Assembly: GCF_004343075.1 (NCBI RefSeq)
Contig: NZ_SLXP01000002.1
Location: forward strand, 62,001-126,000
DNA: 64,000 bases
Direction of reading: 5' to 3'
Source: Rhodovulum marinum
GTDB lineage: Bacteria; Pseudomonadota; Alphaproteobacteria; Rhodobacterales; Rhodobacteraceae
Within the stretch, counting starts at the first letter, position 1; each line of letters starts with the position of its first letter. Shown here one piece after another: positions 44,084 to 52,008 of the stretch. The notes beneath the pieces were generated by a model. The model did no database searches. It saw only the letters and a list, made by a program, of their open reading frames with translations, and had not been told where the DNA came from. Both the position numbers and the translations under genes were made by a program.

Positions 44084-44943
44084 CACGCCAGCTCCAGCCG
44101 GGCCTGCAGGCATTGATGCCCTGATCCCGCCGCCCCGGTGCACAGCTCCAGCGCGCCGTCCTCGCCCCGCGTGCCCGTCAGCGTCATGTCCTCGTCGGCG
44201 AACATCGGGTGCACGCCCCGGAACCGGAAGGCGCGGGGCGTGCCGCCCGCGTGGCGCAGCGCGGCCTCCATCACCAGCGTGGCCTGCATCGGCCCATGCA
44301 CCACCAGCGCGGGGTATTTCTCGATCTCGCGCGCATAGGGCAGGTCGTAATGGATGCGATGCGCGTTGTAGGTCGCCGCCGAATAGCGGAACAGCCGCGC
44401 CTCGTTCACCGGCACCGTCTCGGTGAAATCGGCGCCCCCGGGCACGGGGATCTTCTTCGGCGGGGTAAACCGCTCGGGGATGTCGAGATAGACGATGTCC
44501 TGTTCCTCGTCGATCCAACCGCCATGCGCGCCCTCGATGCGATGGCCCACGCGGACAAAGACCATCGGCCCCGTCGCCCCGCGCTTTTCGTCCACTGCCA
44601 GGATTTCCGAGCGTTTGCGCAGCGCCTCGCCGATGGCAAATCCCCCCTCGAACCGCAGCCGCCCGCCGGCCCACATCCGCCGCGAATAGGGCAAGGGCGG
44701 CAGAAAGCCGCCCAGCCGCGGGTGCCCATCCGTTCCCAACTCGCCCAGCGGCACGAATTCGGGAAACGCCGCCCAGTGCCACAGCGTGGGCATCGGCGCC
44801 CCGGGCGCAAGCGCCGGCACCGGCGCGGCCGGATGGCCCAGCGCGCCCGCCAACATGCCGGCCAGGTTCGGCGTCAGGCACCCCTCGCGGGTCTCGACCC
44901 GCCCGATCCAGTCCCGCCCGTCGACATTCGCAATGGCTTCCAT
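44083..44943 (-). CDS. meh: MaoC/HTD2-type hydratase, probable mesaconyl-C4-CoA hydratase
   Basis: A 286-residue protein made of two hot-dog halves: an N-terminal FAS1-like half (WIGRVETREG, GELGTDGHPRLGGF, RMWAGGRLRFEG) and a C-terminal half with the hydratase motif YNAHRIHYDLPYA, then VHGPMQATLVMEA. This is the HTD2 layout shared with mesaconyl-C4-CoA hydratase (Meh), which hydrates mesaconyl-C4-CoA to citramalyl-CoA. With mct next door the pair would convert mesaconyl-C1-CoA to citramalyl-CoA, cleavable to acetyl-CoA plus pyruvate. A citramalyl-CoA lyase is not in the window. Itaconate-type CoA hydration is another possibility. Confidence 0.75.
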   Translation of the reverse strand: MEAIANVDGRDWIGRVETREGCLTPNLAGMLAGALGHPAAPVPALAPGAPMPTLWHWAAFPEFVPLGELGTDGHPRLGGFLPPLPYSRRMWAGGRLRFEGGFAIGEALRKRSEILAVDEKRGATGPMVFVRVGHRIEGAHGGWIDEEQDIVYLDIPERFTPPKKIPVPGGADFTETVPVNEARLFRYSAATYNAHRIHYDLPYAREIEKYPALVVHGPMQATLVMEAALRHAGGTPRAFRFRGVHPMFADEDMTLTGTRGEDGALELCTGAAGSGHQCLQARLELA

Positions 44944-44991
44944 GCCCCCTCCCTTGTTCGGCGCCGCGGCCGCCCGGCCCGCAGCCTTGGC

Positions 44992-45021
44992 AGCCTAGTC
45001 CGCCGCCCCGACCCTGTGCAA
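44992..45021 (-). promoter_or_regulatory. Candidate promoter of the meh-mct operon
   Basis: On the minus strand TTGCAC (45021-45016), an 18-nt spacer and TAGGCT (44997-44992). The -10 is the same hexamer seen at 29148 and 61330. The predicted leader is about 40 nt. Confidence 0.45.
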
Positions 45022-45070
45022 GATTGTTGCGCACGGCCCCGCCCGGCCGCGACGCCACCGCGCAGCCCCG

Positions 45071-45158
45071 TGCTTTTTCTTGGCCGAAATACTCCGGGGG
45101 GTCGCGGGGGGCAGCGCCCCCCGCGCGGGTCGCCCCGGCGTCAGCCGGGGCGAAACCC
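45071..45158 (+). repeat. Extragenic hairpin element, copy 3
   Basis: Head TTTTTCTTGGCCGAAATACT, then two perfect hairpins, CGCGGGGGGC-AGC-GCCCCCCGCG (45103-45125) and CGCCCCGGC-GTCA-GCCGGGGCG (45131-45152), ending AAACCCGAAA. Same order and spacing as copy 2. It sits just downstream of betA (minus strand) and upstream of the meh promoter, so it may insulate the two operons. Confidence 0.65.
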
Positions 45159-45168
45159 GAAATCCGGC

Positions 45169-46827
45169 TCAGCGCTGGCGCGTTTCCCATTCCGGGTGGA
45201 TCCAGACCGGCGTCTCTTCACGCGGCAGGGCCGCGCGGCCCAGGATGTGGTCGCTCGCCTTCTCGGCCAGCATGATCGTGGGCGCGTTCAGGTTGCCGTT
45301 GGGGATGCGCGGGAACACCGCGCTGTCGGCCACCCGCAGCCCCTCGACCCCGATCACCCGCGTCTCGGGGTCGACCACCGCGCCTGGATCGTCCGCCGCC
45401 CCCATCCGGCAGGTGCCGCAGGGGTGATAGGCGCTTTCGACATGCTGGCGGACGTAATCGTCGATCTCGTCGTCGCTCTGCACCCCCGCCCCCGGCGCGA
45501 TCTCGTGGCGGGTGAAGGGGCGGAACGCCTCCTGGGCAAAGATCTCGCGGGTCAGCCGGATGCAGGTGCGGAAGTCGCGCCAGTCCTGCTCCGTCGACAT
45601 GTAGTTGAACCGGATGCGCGGCGGCTCGGCCGGGTCGCAACCGGCCAGCGTGACCTGCCCGCGCGAGGGGCTGCGCATCGGCCCCACATGGGCCTGGAAC
45701 CCGTGCCCCTCGGCCGCGGCCTGCCCGTCATAGCGCACCGCGATGGGCAGGAAATGGTACTGGATATCGGGGTAATCCACGCCCGCGCGCGACCGGATGA
45801 AGGCCGCGCTTTCGAAATTGTTCGACGCCCCCGGCCCCTGCCGGGTGAACAGCCACCGCGCGCCGACCAGCGCCTTGCCGAACAGGTTCCAATAACGATA
45901 AAGCGTCACCGGCTGGCTGGCGGCCATCTGGATATACAGCTCCAGGTGGTCCTGCAGGTTCGCGCCCACGCCGGGCCGGTCGGCGATCACCTCGATGCCA
46001 TGCTGGGCCAGGTCCGCCCCCGGCCCGATCCCCGACAGCATCAGCAGTTTCGGCGAGTTGATCGCCGAGGCCGCGACGATCACCTCGCGCGCGGCGCGGA
46101 TCACCTCGATGCGCCCGCCGCGCTCGATCTCGACGCCCACCGCGCGGCGCCCCTCGAAAACCACGCGCCGCGCCAGCCCGCGCACCAGCCCGCAATTCGC
46201 CCGTTTCAACGCCGGTTTCAGATAGGCATTCGCCGCCGACCAGCGCCGCCCGCGCCAGACGGTCTGCTCCATCGGGCCAAAGCCCTCTTGCTGCGCGCCG
46301 TTATAGTCGTCGGTCAGCTGATAGCCCGCCTGCCGCCCCGCCTCGACAAAGGCGTGGTACAGCGGGTTGGCCCGCGGCCCCCGCGTGACATGCAGCGGCC
46401 CCGACCGGCCGCGCCAGGCCGCGTCCCCGCCATGCCCGCCGGAATGCCAATGCTCCATCCGCTTGAAATAGGGCAGCACGTCGGCATAGGCCCAGCCCGC
46501 CGCGCCCGCCTGCGCCCAGTGGTCGAAGTCGCGCGCGTGCCCCCGGACATAGACCATGCCGTTGATACTGGACGACCCCCCGATCACCTTGCCCCGCGGA
46601 CAGGCCAGCCGCCGCCCGCCCAGGTGCGGCTCGGGCTCGGTGCGATAGCCCCAGTCGTAACGCGCCATGTTCATCGGATAGCTCAGCGCGCCGGGCATCT
46701 GGATCAGCGGCCCGGCATCCGTCCCGCCATACTCGATCACCAGCACCCGCGCCCCGCCCTCGGACAGCCGGTTGGCCAGCACGCAGCCCGCGGACCCCGC
46801 GCCCACGATGACGAAATCGGCCTCCAT
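45169..46827 (-). CDS. betA: Choline dehydrogenase (GMC oxidoreductase)
   Basis: A 552-residue FAD enzyme oxidising choline to betaine aldehyde at the membrane. The dinucleotide-binding motif is [17 protein letters not shown] at the N-terminus; the GMC signatures [18 protein letters not shown] and [16 protein letters not shown] follow, and HPCGTCRMG near the C-terminus contains the conserved active-site His region. The ATG at 46827 has AGGGGG upstream. It is the last gene of betI-betB-betA and lies 11 nt after betB. Confidence 0.94.
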   Translation of the reverse strand: MEADFVIVGAGSAGCVLANRLSEGGARVLVIEYGGTDAGPLIQMPGALSYPMNMARYDWGYRTEPEPHLGGRRLACPRGKVIGGSSSINGMVYVRGHARDFDHWAQAGAAGWAYADVLPYFKRMEHWHSGGHGGDAAWRGRSGPLHVTRGPRANPLYHAFVEAGRQAGYQLTDDYNGAQQEGFGPMEQTVWRGRRWSAANAYLKPALKRANCGLVRGLARRVVFEGRRAVGVEIERGGRIEVIRAAREVIVAASAINSPKLLMLSGIGPGADLAQHGIEVIADRPGVGANLQDHLELYIQMAASQPVTLYRYWNLFGKALVGARWLFTRQGPGASNNFESAAFIRSRAGVDYPDIQYHFLPIAVRYDGQAAAEGHGFQAHVGPMRSPSRGQVTLAGCDPAEPPRIRFNYMSTEQDWRDFRTCIRLTREIFAQEAFRPFTRHEIAPGAGVQSDDEIDDYVRQHVESAYHPCGTCRMGAADDPGAVVDPETRVIGVEGLRVADSAVFPRIPNGNLNAPTIMLAEKASDHILGRAALPREETPVWIHPEWETRQR

Positions 46828-46838
46828 GCGATGCCCCC

Positions 46839-48296
46839 TCAGAACGGCGCCTCGACACGGCCCATGCGGACATAGACCGATTTCAGCTGCGAATAATGCG
46901 CGATGGCGGCGGCCGCGTTCTCGCGCCCCACGCCCGACATCTTGACGCCCCCGAAGGGCACCTCGACCGGCGCATCGTTGTAGGAATTGACGAAACACGT
47001 CCCCGCCTGCAGCCGCGCCACCACCCGGTGCGCGCGGGAAATGTCGCGGGTGAATACCCCCGCCGACAGGCCGTATTCCGTGGCGTTCGCCCGCGCGATG
47101 GCCTCCTCCTCGTCCTCGAAGTCGAGGACGCACATCACCGGGCCGAAGATTTCCTCGCGCGCGATGGTCATCGCGTCGGTCACGTCGGCAAAGACGGTCG
47201 GTTCCACCCAGAATCCCGGGCCCTCGGGCAGGCCGCCGCCCGCCACCAGCCGCGCGCCCTCGGCGATGCCTTTCTCGATATAGCCCCTGACGATGTCGCG
47301 CTGCGCGGCACTCGCCATCGGGCCGATATTGGTGGCCTCGTCCAGCGGGTCGCCCATCCGCGCGCCGGCCAGCCGCGCGGTCAGCCGGGCCAGGAACGCC
47401 TCCTTGATGCCCTTCTGCACGAAAACCCGCGTGCCGTTCGAACAGACCTGCCCGGTGGAGTAGAAATTCCCCAGGATCGCGCCCCCCACCGCGTCGTCCA
47501 GGTCGGCATCGTCAAAGATCAGCAAGGGCGACTTGCCGCCCAGTTCCATGGTGACATGCTTCATCCCCTCGGCCGCCGCGGCATAGACGCGGCGCCCCGT
47601 GGGCACCGAGCCGGTCAGCGACACCTTGGCCACCCGCGGGTCCGCGACCAGCGCACCGCCCACGGTACCCGCCCCCTGCACCACGTTGAACAGGCCCGCG
47701 GGCGCCCCCGCCTCGACCAGGATTTCCGCGATCTTCAGCGCGCAAAGCGGCGTCACCTCGGACGGCTTGAACACCATCGCGTTGCCGCAGGCCAGGGCCG
47801 GCGCCCCCTTCCAGCAGGCGATCTGCGTGGGATAGTTCCACGCCCCGATGCCCACGCAGACCCCCAGCGGTTCGCGGATCGTATAGGCCCAGTCCGCGCC
47901 CAGCGGGATATGCTGGCCGGTCAGCGTGGCGGCCATGCCCCCGAAATATTCCAGCGCGTCCGCCCCGCTGGTCGCATCTGCCACCAGCGTTTCCTGCAAC
48001 GGCTTGCCGGTATCCAGCGTCTCCAGCCGCGACAATTCCCGGTTGCGCGCGCGGATGATGTCGGCCGCCCGGCGCAGCACCCGGCCCCGCTCGGTCCCCG
48101 AGCGTTGCGCCCACTCGGCCTGCGCCGCCACGGCACCCGCCAGCGCCGCCTCGATCACCGCCGGGGTGGCGGCGTGGACGGTCGCGATCACCGCGCCGGT
48201 GGCAGGGTAGATCACCGGGATCGGCGCGCCCGCGGTATCCTCCAGGTAGGCGCCGTTGACGAAATGGCTGGCGGTGGGCTGGGCGTCATGGGTCAT
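46839..48296 (-). CDS. betB: Betaine-aldehyde dehydrogenase
   Basis: An NAD(P)-dependent aldehyde dehydrogenase (485 residues) converting betaine aldehyde to glycine betaine. Conserved regions: [27 protein letters not shown], the catalytic Glu in [11 protein letters not shown], the nucleophile Cys in [13 protein letters not shown], and EEIFGPVM. The tryptophan and tyrosine pattern fits BetB. The start overlaps the betI stop by 4 nt. Product glycine betaine serves as osmoprotectant and methyl source. Confidence 0.95.
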   Translation of the reverse strand: MTHDAQPTASHFVNGAYLEDTAGAPIPVIYPATGAVIATVHAATPAVIEAALAGAVAAQAEWAQRSGTERGRVLRRAADIIRARNRELSRLETLDTGKPLQETLVADATSGADALEYFGGMAATLTGQHIPLGADWAYTIREPLGVCVGIGAWNYPTQIACWKGAPALACGNAMVFKPSEVTPLCALKIAEILVEAGAPAGLFNVVQGAGTVGGALVADPRVAKVSLTGSVPTGRRVYAAAAEGMKHVTMELGGKSPLLIFDDADLDDAVGGAILGNFYSTGQVCSNGTRVFVQKGIKEAFLARLTARLAGARMGDPLDEATNIGPMASAAQRDIVRGYIEKGIAEGARLVAGGGLPEGPGFWVEPTVFADVTDAMTIAREEIFGPVMCVLDFEDEEEAIARANATEYGLSAGVFTRDISRAHRVVARLQAGTCFVNSYNDAPVEVPFGGVKMSGVGRENAAAAIAHYSQLKSVYVRMGRVEAPF

Positions 48297-48889
48297 CGCT
48301 GGGATCCTTTCTCGGGGCGGCTCAGTTCGAGGTCGAGATAGGCCAGGACATGGGCCGCCGCGCCCGCCCCGTCGGGCGGCGCCTCGCCCAGCCCCTCGTT
48401 CAGGTAGGCCCCGTCGATCAGGAAGGCGACGCGATCCGCCACGCCCGCCGCCCGCGCGCCCACCAGGGGCCGCAGGTCATGGCGCAGGTTCGACCGCAGC
48501 CGCCGGCGATAGATCTCCAGCAGGCGCCGCGCCACCGGGTGGGCATGAGCCAGCGCATAGAAATTCATCCAGGCGCTGATCGTGCCGCGCTGGAAATGGC
48601 CGGGCGCGAAACTTTGCGCGACGATCGCGCGCAACCGCGCCCGCGGGCCGTCCGCCGCGGCCAGGGCCTGCACCACGTCGGCACGGTACCGGGCCAGCGT
48701 GTGGCGCATCGCGGTCAGGAACATCTGTTCCTTGGACCCCAGGTAATGATGCGCCAGCGCGCTGGACACGCCCGCCCGGCGCGCGATGCGCGCCACCGGC
48801 ACGTCCAGCGTGCCCGCCTCGCCGATCTCGGCGATGATGGCGTTGATAAGCGCCTCGCGCCTGATAGGCTCCATTCCGACCTTGGGCAT
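48293..48889 (-). CDS. betI: TetR-family choline-responsive repressor BetI
   Basis: A 198-residue regulator. The N-terminal TetR helix-turn-helix ([51 protein letters not shown]) is specific in wording to BetI, and the ligand-binding part has [17 protein letters not shown]. It represses the bet genes and is relieved by choline. It is the first gene of betIBA, divergent from choX, with an inverted repeat operator in the 81-base gap. Confidence 0.95.
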   Translation of the reverse strand: MPKVGMEPIRREALINAIIAEIGEAGTLDVPVARIARRAGVSSALAHHYLGSKEQMFLTAMRHTLARYRADVVQALAAADGPRARLRAIVAQSFAPGHFQRGTISAWMNFYALAHAHPVARRLLEIYRRRLRSNLRHDLRPLVGARAAGVADRVAFLIDGAYLNEGLGEAPPDGAGAAAHVLAYLDLELSRPEKGSQR

Positions 48890-48933
48890 GGGTCCGCCTC
48901 TTGGGGTTGCCCCGGGAGGATAAATTTGTTTTT

Positions 48934-48949
48934 GATTGATCAGTCAATC
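48934..48949. promoter_or_regulatory. BetI-type operator between betI and choX
   Basis: GATTGA-TCAG-TCAATC is a perfect 6-bp inverted repeat with a 4-nt centre, in an AT-rich 81-base divergent gap. BetI operators in other proteobacteria carry similar ATTGA/TCAAT arms. One site could repress both the betIBA and choXWV units and couple choline uptake to oxidation. Confidence 0.75.
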
Positions 48950-48970
48950 TAAAAAAACGGGGAGGAAGCG

Positions 48971-49897
48971 ATGCGCTTCACAACGACTTTGGCCGCCGGG
49001 ATTCTTGCACTGGCGGCAACGCCCGCCCTGGCCGACTGCGACACGGTGGTGTTCTCGGACGTGGGCTGGACCGACATCACCGCGACCACCGCCGCCACCA
49101 CCGCCGTTCTCGAGGCGCTGGGCTATGACACCGACACCAAGCTGCTGGCGGTGCCGGTGACCTACAATTCGCTGGCCGCAGGCGATATCGACGTGTTCCT
49201 GGGCAACTGGATGCCCACGATGGAGGGCGACATCGCCCCCTATCGCGAGGCCGGCACCGTCGACACGGTGCGCGCCAACCTGACGGGGGCGAAATACACG
49301 CTGGCCGTCAACAAGGCCGCGGCAGACCTCGGCATCGCCGATTTCGCCGACATCGCCGCCCATCGCGACGCGCTGGACGCCAAGATCTACGGCATCGAGC
49401 CGGGCAATGACGGCAACCGCCTGATCCTCGACATGATCGCGCAGGACGCCTTCGGGCTGACGGGCTTCGACGTGGTGGAAAGCTCGGAACAGGGGATGCT
49501 GGCGCAGGTCGCCCGCGCCGACCGGCGGGGCGAGCCGGTGGTGTTCCTCGGCTGGGAACCGCACCCGATGAATGCCAATTTCGACATGACCTACCTCACC
49601 GGCGGCGACGATTTCTTCGGCCCCGATTTCGGCGGCGCGACGGTCTATACCAACACGCGCGCGGGCTATGTCGCGGACTGCCCGAATGTCGGCAAGCTTC
49701 TGACCAACCTGGAATTCTCGCTGGCCATGGAAAACGAGATCATGGCCGCGATCCTGGATGACGGGCAGGACGCGCGCGCCGCGGCCGAGGCCTGGCTGAC
49801 CGCCCATCCGCAGGTGCTGGACGGCTGGCTGGACGGCGTGACCACCCGCGATGGCGGCGACGCGCTGGCGGCGGTCAAGGCGGCGCTGGGACTTTAA
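48971..49897 (+). CDS. choX: Choline ABC transporter substrate-binding protein
   Basis: A 308-residue periplasmic protein with signal peptide MRFTTTLAAGILALAATPALA. The mature sequence has VVFSDVGWTDITATTAATT, DVFLGNWMPTME, IYGIEPGNDGNRL and VVFLGWEPHPMN, in line with ChoX, where aromatic residues (Trp in GNWMP and GWEPH) form the cage for the trimethylammonium group. The adjacent bet operon supports choline rather than betaine as ligand. Followed by a stem-loop and choW. Confidence 0.93.
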   Translation: MRFTTTLAAGILALAATPALADCDTVVFSDVGWTDITATTAATTAVLEALGYDTDTKLLAVPVTYNSLAAGDIDVFLGNWMPTMEGDIAPYREAGTVDTVRANLTGAKYTLAVNKAAADLGIADFADIAAHRDALDAKIYGIEPGNDGNRLILDMIAQDAFGLTGFDVVESSEQGMLAQVARADRRGEPVVFLGWEPHPMNANFDMTYLTGGDDFFGPDFGGATVYTNTRAGYVADCPNVGKLLTNLEFSLAMENEIMAAILDDGQDARAAAEAWLTAHPQVLDGWLDGVTTRDGGDALAAVKAALGL

Positions 49898-49910
49898 GGC
49901 ACGGCACAAG

Positions 49911-49951
49911 GCGGGCGGCGGGCACGGCCACCCCGGCCCCGCGCCGCCCGC
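49911..49951 (+). other. Stem-loop after choX
   Basis: GCGGGCGGCG / CGCCGCCCGC, a perfect 10-bp stem with a 21-nt loop, 14 nt after the choX stop and about 130 nt before choW. It is the second of three binding-protein genes in this window followed by such a hairpin, which suggests differential expression within the operon. Confidence 0.6.
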
Positions 49952-50083
49952 ATCGCCGCAGGGGCGAAACCGCCCCGCGACACCGGGGCGCGAAAGGCGC
50001 TAGGATCGGCCATCGGGGCGGCCCGCGCGCGGCCCGGGCCAGGGCGCGCGCGCCCACGCAACCGGCAAGGGTGAAGGAACCGC

Positions 50084-50917
50084 ATGAACTGGGTGGAACA
50101 GACCAAGATTCCCGTCGGCCGGGTCGCGTCGGACGTTTTCGACTGGTTCCAGGTCAATGGCGCCTGGTTCTTCGACGGGCTGTCCGACGCGATGGAGGCG
50201 CTGATCGAGGGCGTCTTGTGGGTGTTGCAGACCCCGCCGCCGCTGGCCGTGGTCGCCGCCTTCGCCGCGCTGGCCTTTGCCCTGCAACGCAGCTGGAAAC
50301 CCGCCGCGCTGGTCGCGCTGGGCTTCCTGTTCATCCTCAACCAGGGCTACTGGGAGGAAACCACCGAAAGCCTGACGCTGGTGCTGTCGGCCTGCGTCGT
50401 CTGCATGAGCGTCGGCGTGCCCATCGGCATCGCCGCGGCGCACCGGCCCGGTCTTTACCGCGCGATGCGGCCCGTGCTCGACCTGATGCAGACCCTGCCC
50501 ACCTTCGTCTACCTGATCCCGGCCATCGTGTTCTTCGGCATCGGCATGGTGCCCGGCCTGATCGCGACGGTCATCTTCGTGCTGCCCGCGCCGATCCGGC
50601 TGACGCATCTGGGCGTGTCCTCCACCCCCGTCGCGCTGCTCGAGGCGGCGCGCGCCTTCGGCGCCACGCCGTGGCAGACGCTCTGGCGCGTGGAACTGCC
50701 CTCGGCTTTTCCGCAGATCATGGCCGGGCTGAACCAGACCATCATGCTGTCGCTGTCCATGGTGGTGATCGCCGCGCTGGTGGGCGCCGACGGGCTGGGC
50801 GTGCCGGTGGTGCGCGCGCTGAACCAGGTCAACACGTCGCTGGGGTTCGAAAGCGGCTTTGTCATCGTGGTCGTGGCCATCATGCTCGACCGGATGCTGC
50901 GGGTGGACCGGAAATGA
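50084..50917 (+). CDS. choW: Choline ABC transporter permease
   Basis: A 277-residue inner-membrane permease of the ProW/ChoW type with six helices after an amphipathic N-terminus (MNWVEQTKIPVGRVASD). Conserved: TLPTFVYLIPAIVFFGIG, the coupling loop EAARAFGATPWQTLWRVELP, and GLNQTIMLSLSMVVIAALVG. It overlaps choV by 4 nt. Confidence 0.93.
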   Translation: MNWVEQTKIPVGRVASDVFDWFQVNGAWFFDGLSDAMEALIEGVLWVLQTPPPLAVVAAFAALAFALQRSWKPAALVALGFLFILNQGYWEETTESLTLVLSACVVCMSVGVPIGIAAAHRPGLYRAMRPVLDLMQTLPTFVYLIPAIVFFGIGMVPGLIATVIFVLPAPIRLTHLGVSSTPVALLEAARAFGATPWQTLWRVELPSAFPQIMAGLNQTIMLSLSMVVIAALVGADGLGVPVVRALNQVNTSLGFESGFVIVVVAIMLDRMLRVDRK

Positions 50918-51933
50918 CCGCGGTTTCCTTCGACAACGTCTCGATCGTCTTCGGCGACCGCCCCGGGGCGGCCCTGCCCCTGATGGACCGCGGGCTGGAC
51001 CGGGCCGAGATCCAGCGCGAAACCGGCCAGGTGCTGGGCGTGCACGATTGTTCCCTCGACGTGGCGACCGGCGAAATCCTCGTTCTGATGGGCCTGTCGG
51101 GCTCGGGCAAGTCAACGCTGTTGCGCGCGGTCAACGGGCTGAACCCGGTCGCCCGCGGCGAGGTGCGCATCGCACATCGGGGCGGCACGGTCTCGGTGAC
51201 GCATGCCGACCGCAAGACGCTGCGCGATATCCGGCTCAACAGCATCTCGATGGTGTTCCAGCAATTCGGCCTTCTGCCCTGGCGCAGCGTGCGCGAGAAC
51301 GTCGGCCTGGGCCTCGAACTGGGCGGTGTGCCGGCCCGCGCGCGCACCGAGCGCGTCGACCGCCAGCTCGACCTGGTGGGCCTCACCGACTGGGCCGAAC
51401 ACAAGGTGGGCGAGCTGTCGGGCGGCATGCAACAGCGCGTGGGCCTGGCCCGCGCCTTCGCCACCGAGGCGCCGATCCTCCTGATGGACGAGCCTTTTTC
51501 GGCGCTCGACCCGCTGATCCGCACCCATCTCCAGGACGAACTCATCGCCCTGCAGAAACAGCTCTCGCGCACCATCATCTTCGTCAGCCACGACCTGGAC
51601 GAGGCGTTCAAGCTGGGCGACCGCATCGCCATCATGGAGGACGGCCGCATCGTGCAATGCGGCAGCCCGCGCGACATCTTCAACAACCCGGTGAACGACT
51701 ACGTCGCCGATTTCGTGGCCCACATGAACCCGCTGGGCGTCTTTTGCGCCCGCGACGTGATGGAACCGGGCGCGGCCCCCGCCGCCGCCTCGGTCGACCC
51801 CGACATGACCGTGGCCGATGTGATCGACCTTCTGTCCCGGGCGGGCGAGCCGCTGAACGTCACCGAGAACGGCCGCGTCCTGGGCCGCATCTCGCGGCAA
51901 AGCGTGCTGACCCGGCTGCGGGGCGCGGATTAG
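50914..51933 (+). CDS. choV: Choline ABC transporter ATP-binding protein
   Basis: A 339-residue ProV/ChoV-type ATPase. Walker A GLSGSGKST, Q-loop VFQQFGLLPWRSV, signature ELSGGMQQRVGLARA, Walker B LLMDEPFSALDP and H-loop FVSHDLDEAF. The N-terminal extension before Walker A (residues 1-60, RGLDRAEIQRETGQ) is typical of this branch. The C-terminus holds only a short CBS-like stretch (ADVIDLLSRAGEPLNV), shorter than the two CBS domains of OpuA ATPases, so ionic-strength gating of that type is unlikely. Confidence 0.94.
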   Translation: MTAVSFDNVSIVFGDRPGAALPLMDRGLDRAEIQRETGQVLGVHDCSLDVATGEILVLMGLSGSGKSTLLRAVNGLNPVARGEVRIAHRGGTVSVTHADRKTLRDIRLNSISMVFQQFGLLPWRSVRENVGLGLELGGVPARARTERVDRQLDLVGLTDWAEHKVGELSGGMQQRVGLARAFATEAPILLMDEPFSALDPLIRTHLQDELIALQKQLSRTIIFVSHDLDEAFKLGDRIAIMEDGRIVQCGSPRDIFNNPVNDYVADFVAHMNPLGVFCARDVMEPGAAPAAASVDPDMTVADVIDLLSRAGEPLNVTENGRVLGRISRQSVLTRLRGAD

Positions 51934-52008
51934 GGCGCCCGCCCAGTGCGGCCAAGGGTCCGAAGAATCCGGTAACGCTTTCGGCGCGGGCCATGGCAAA
52001 CTGGTCCC

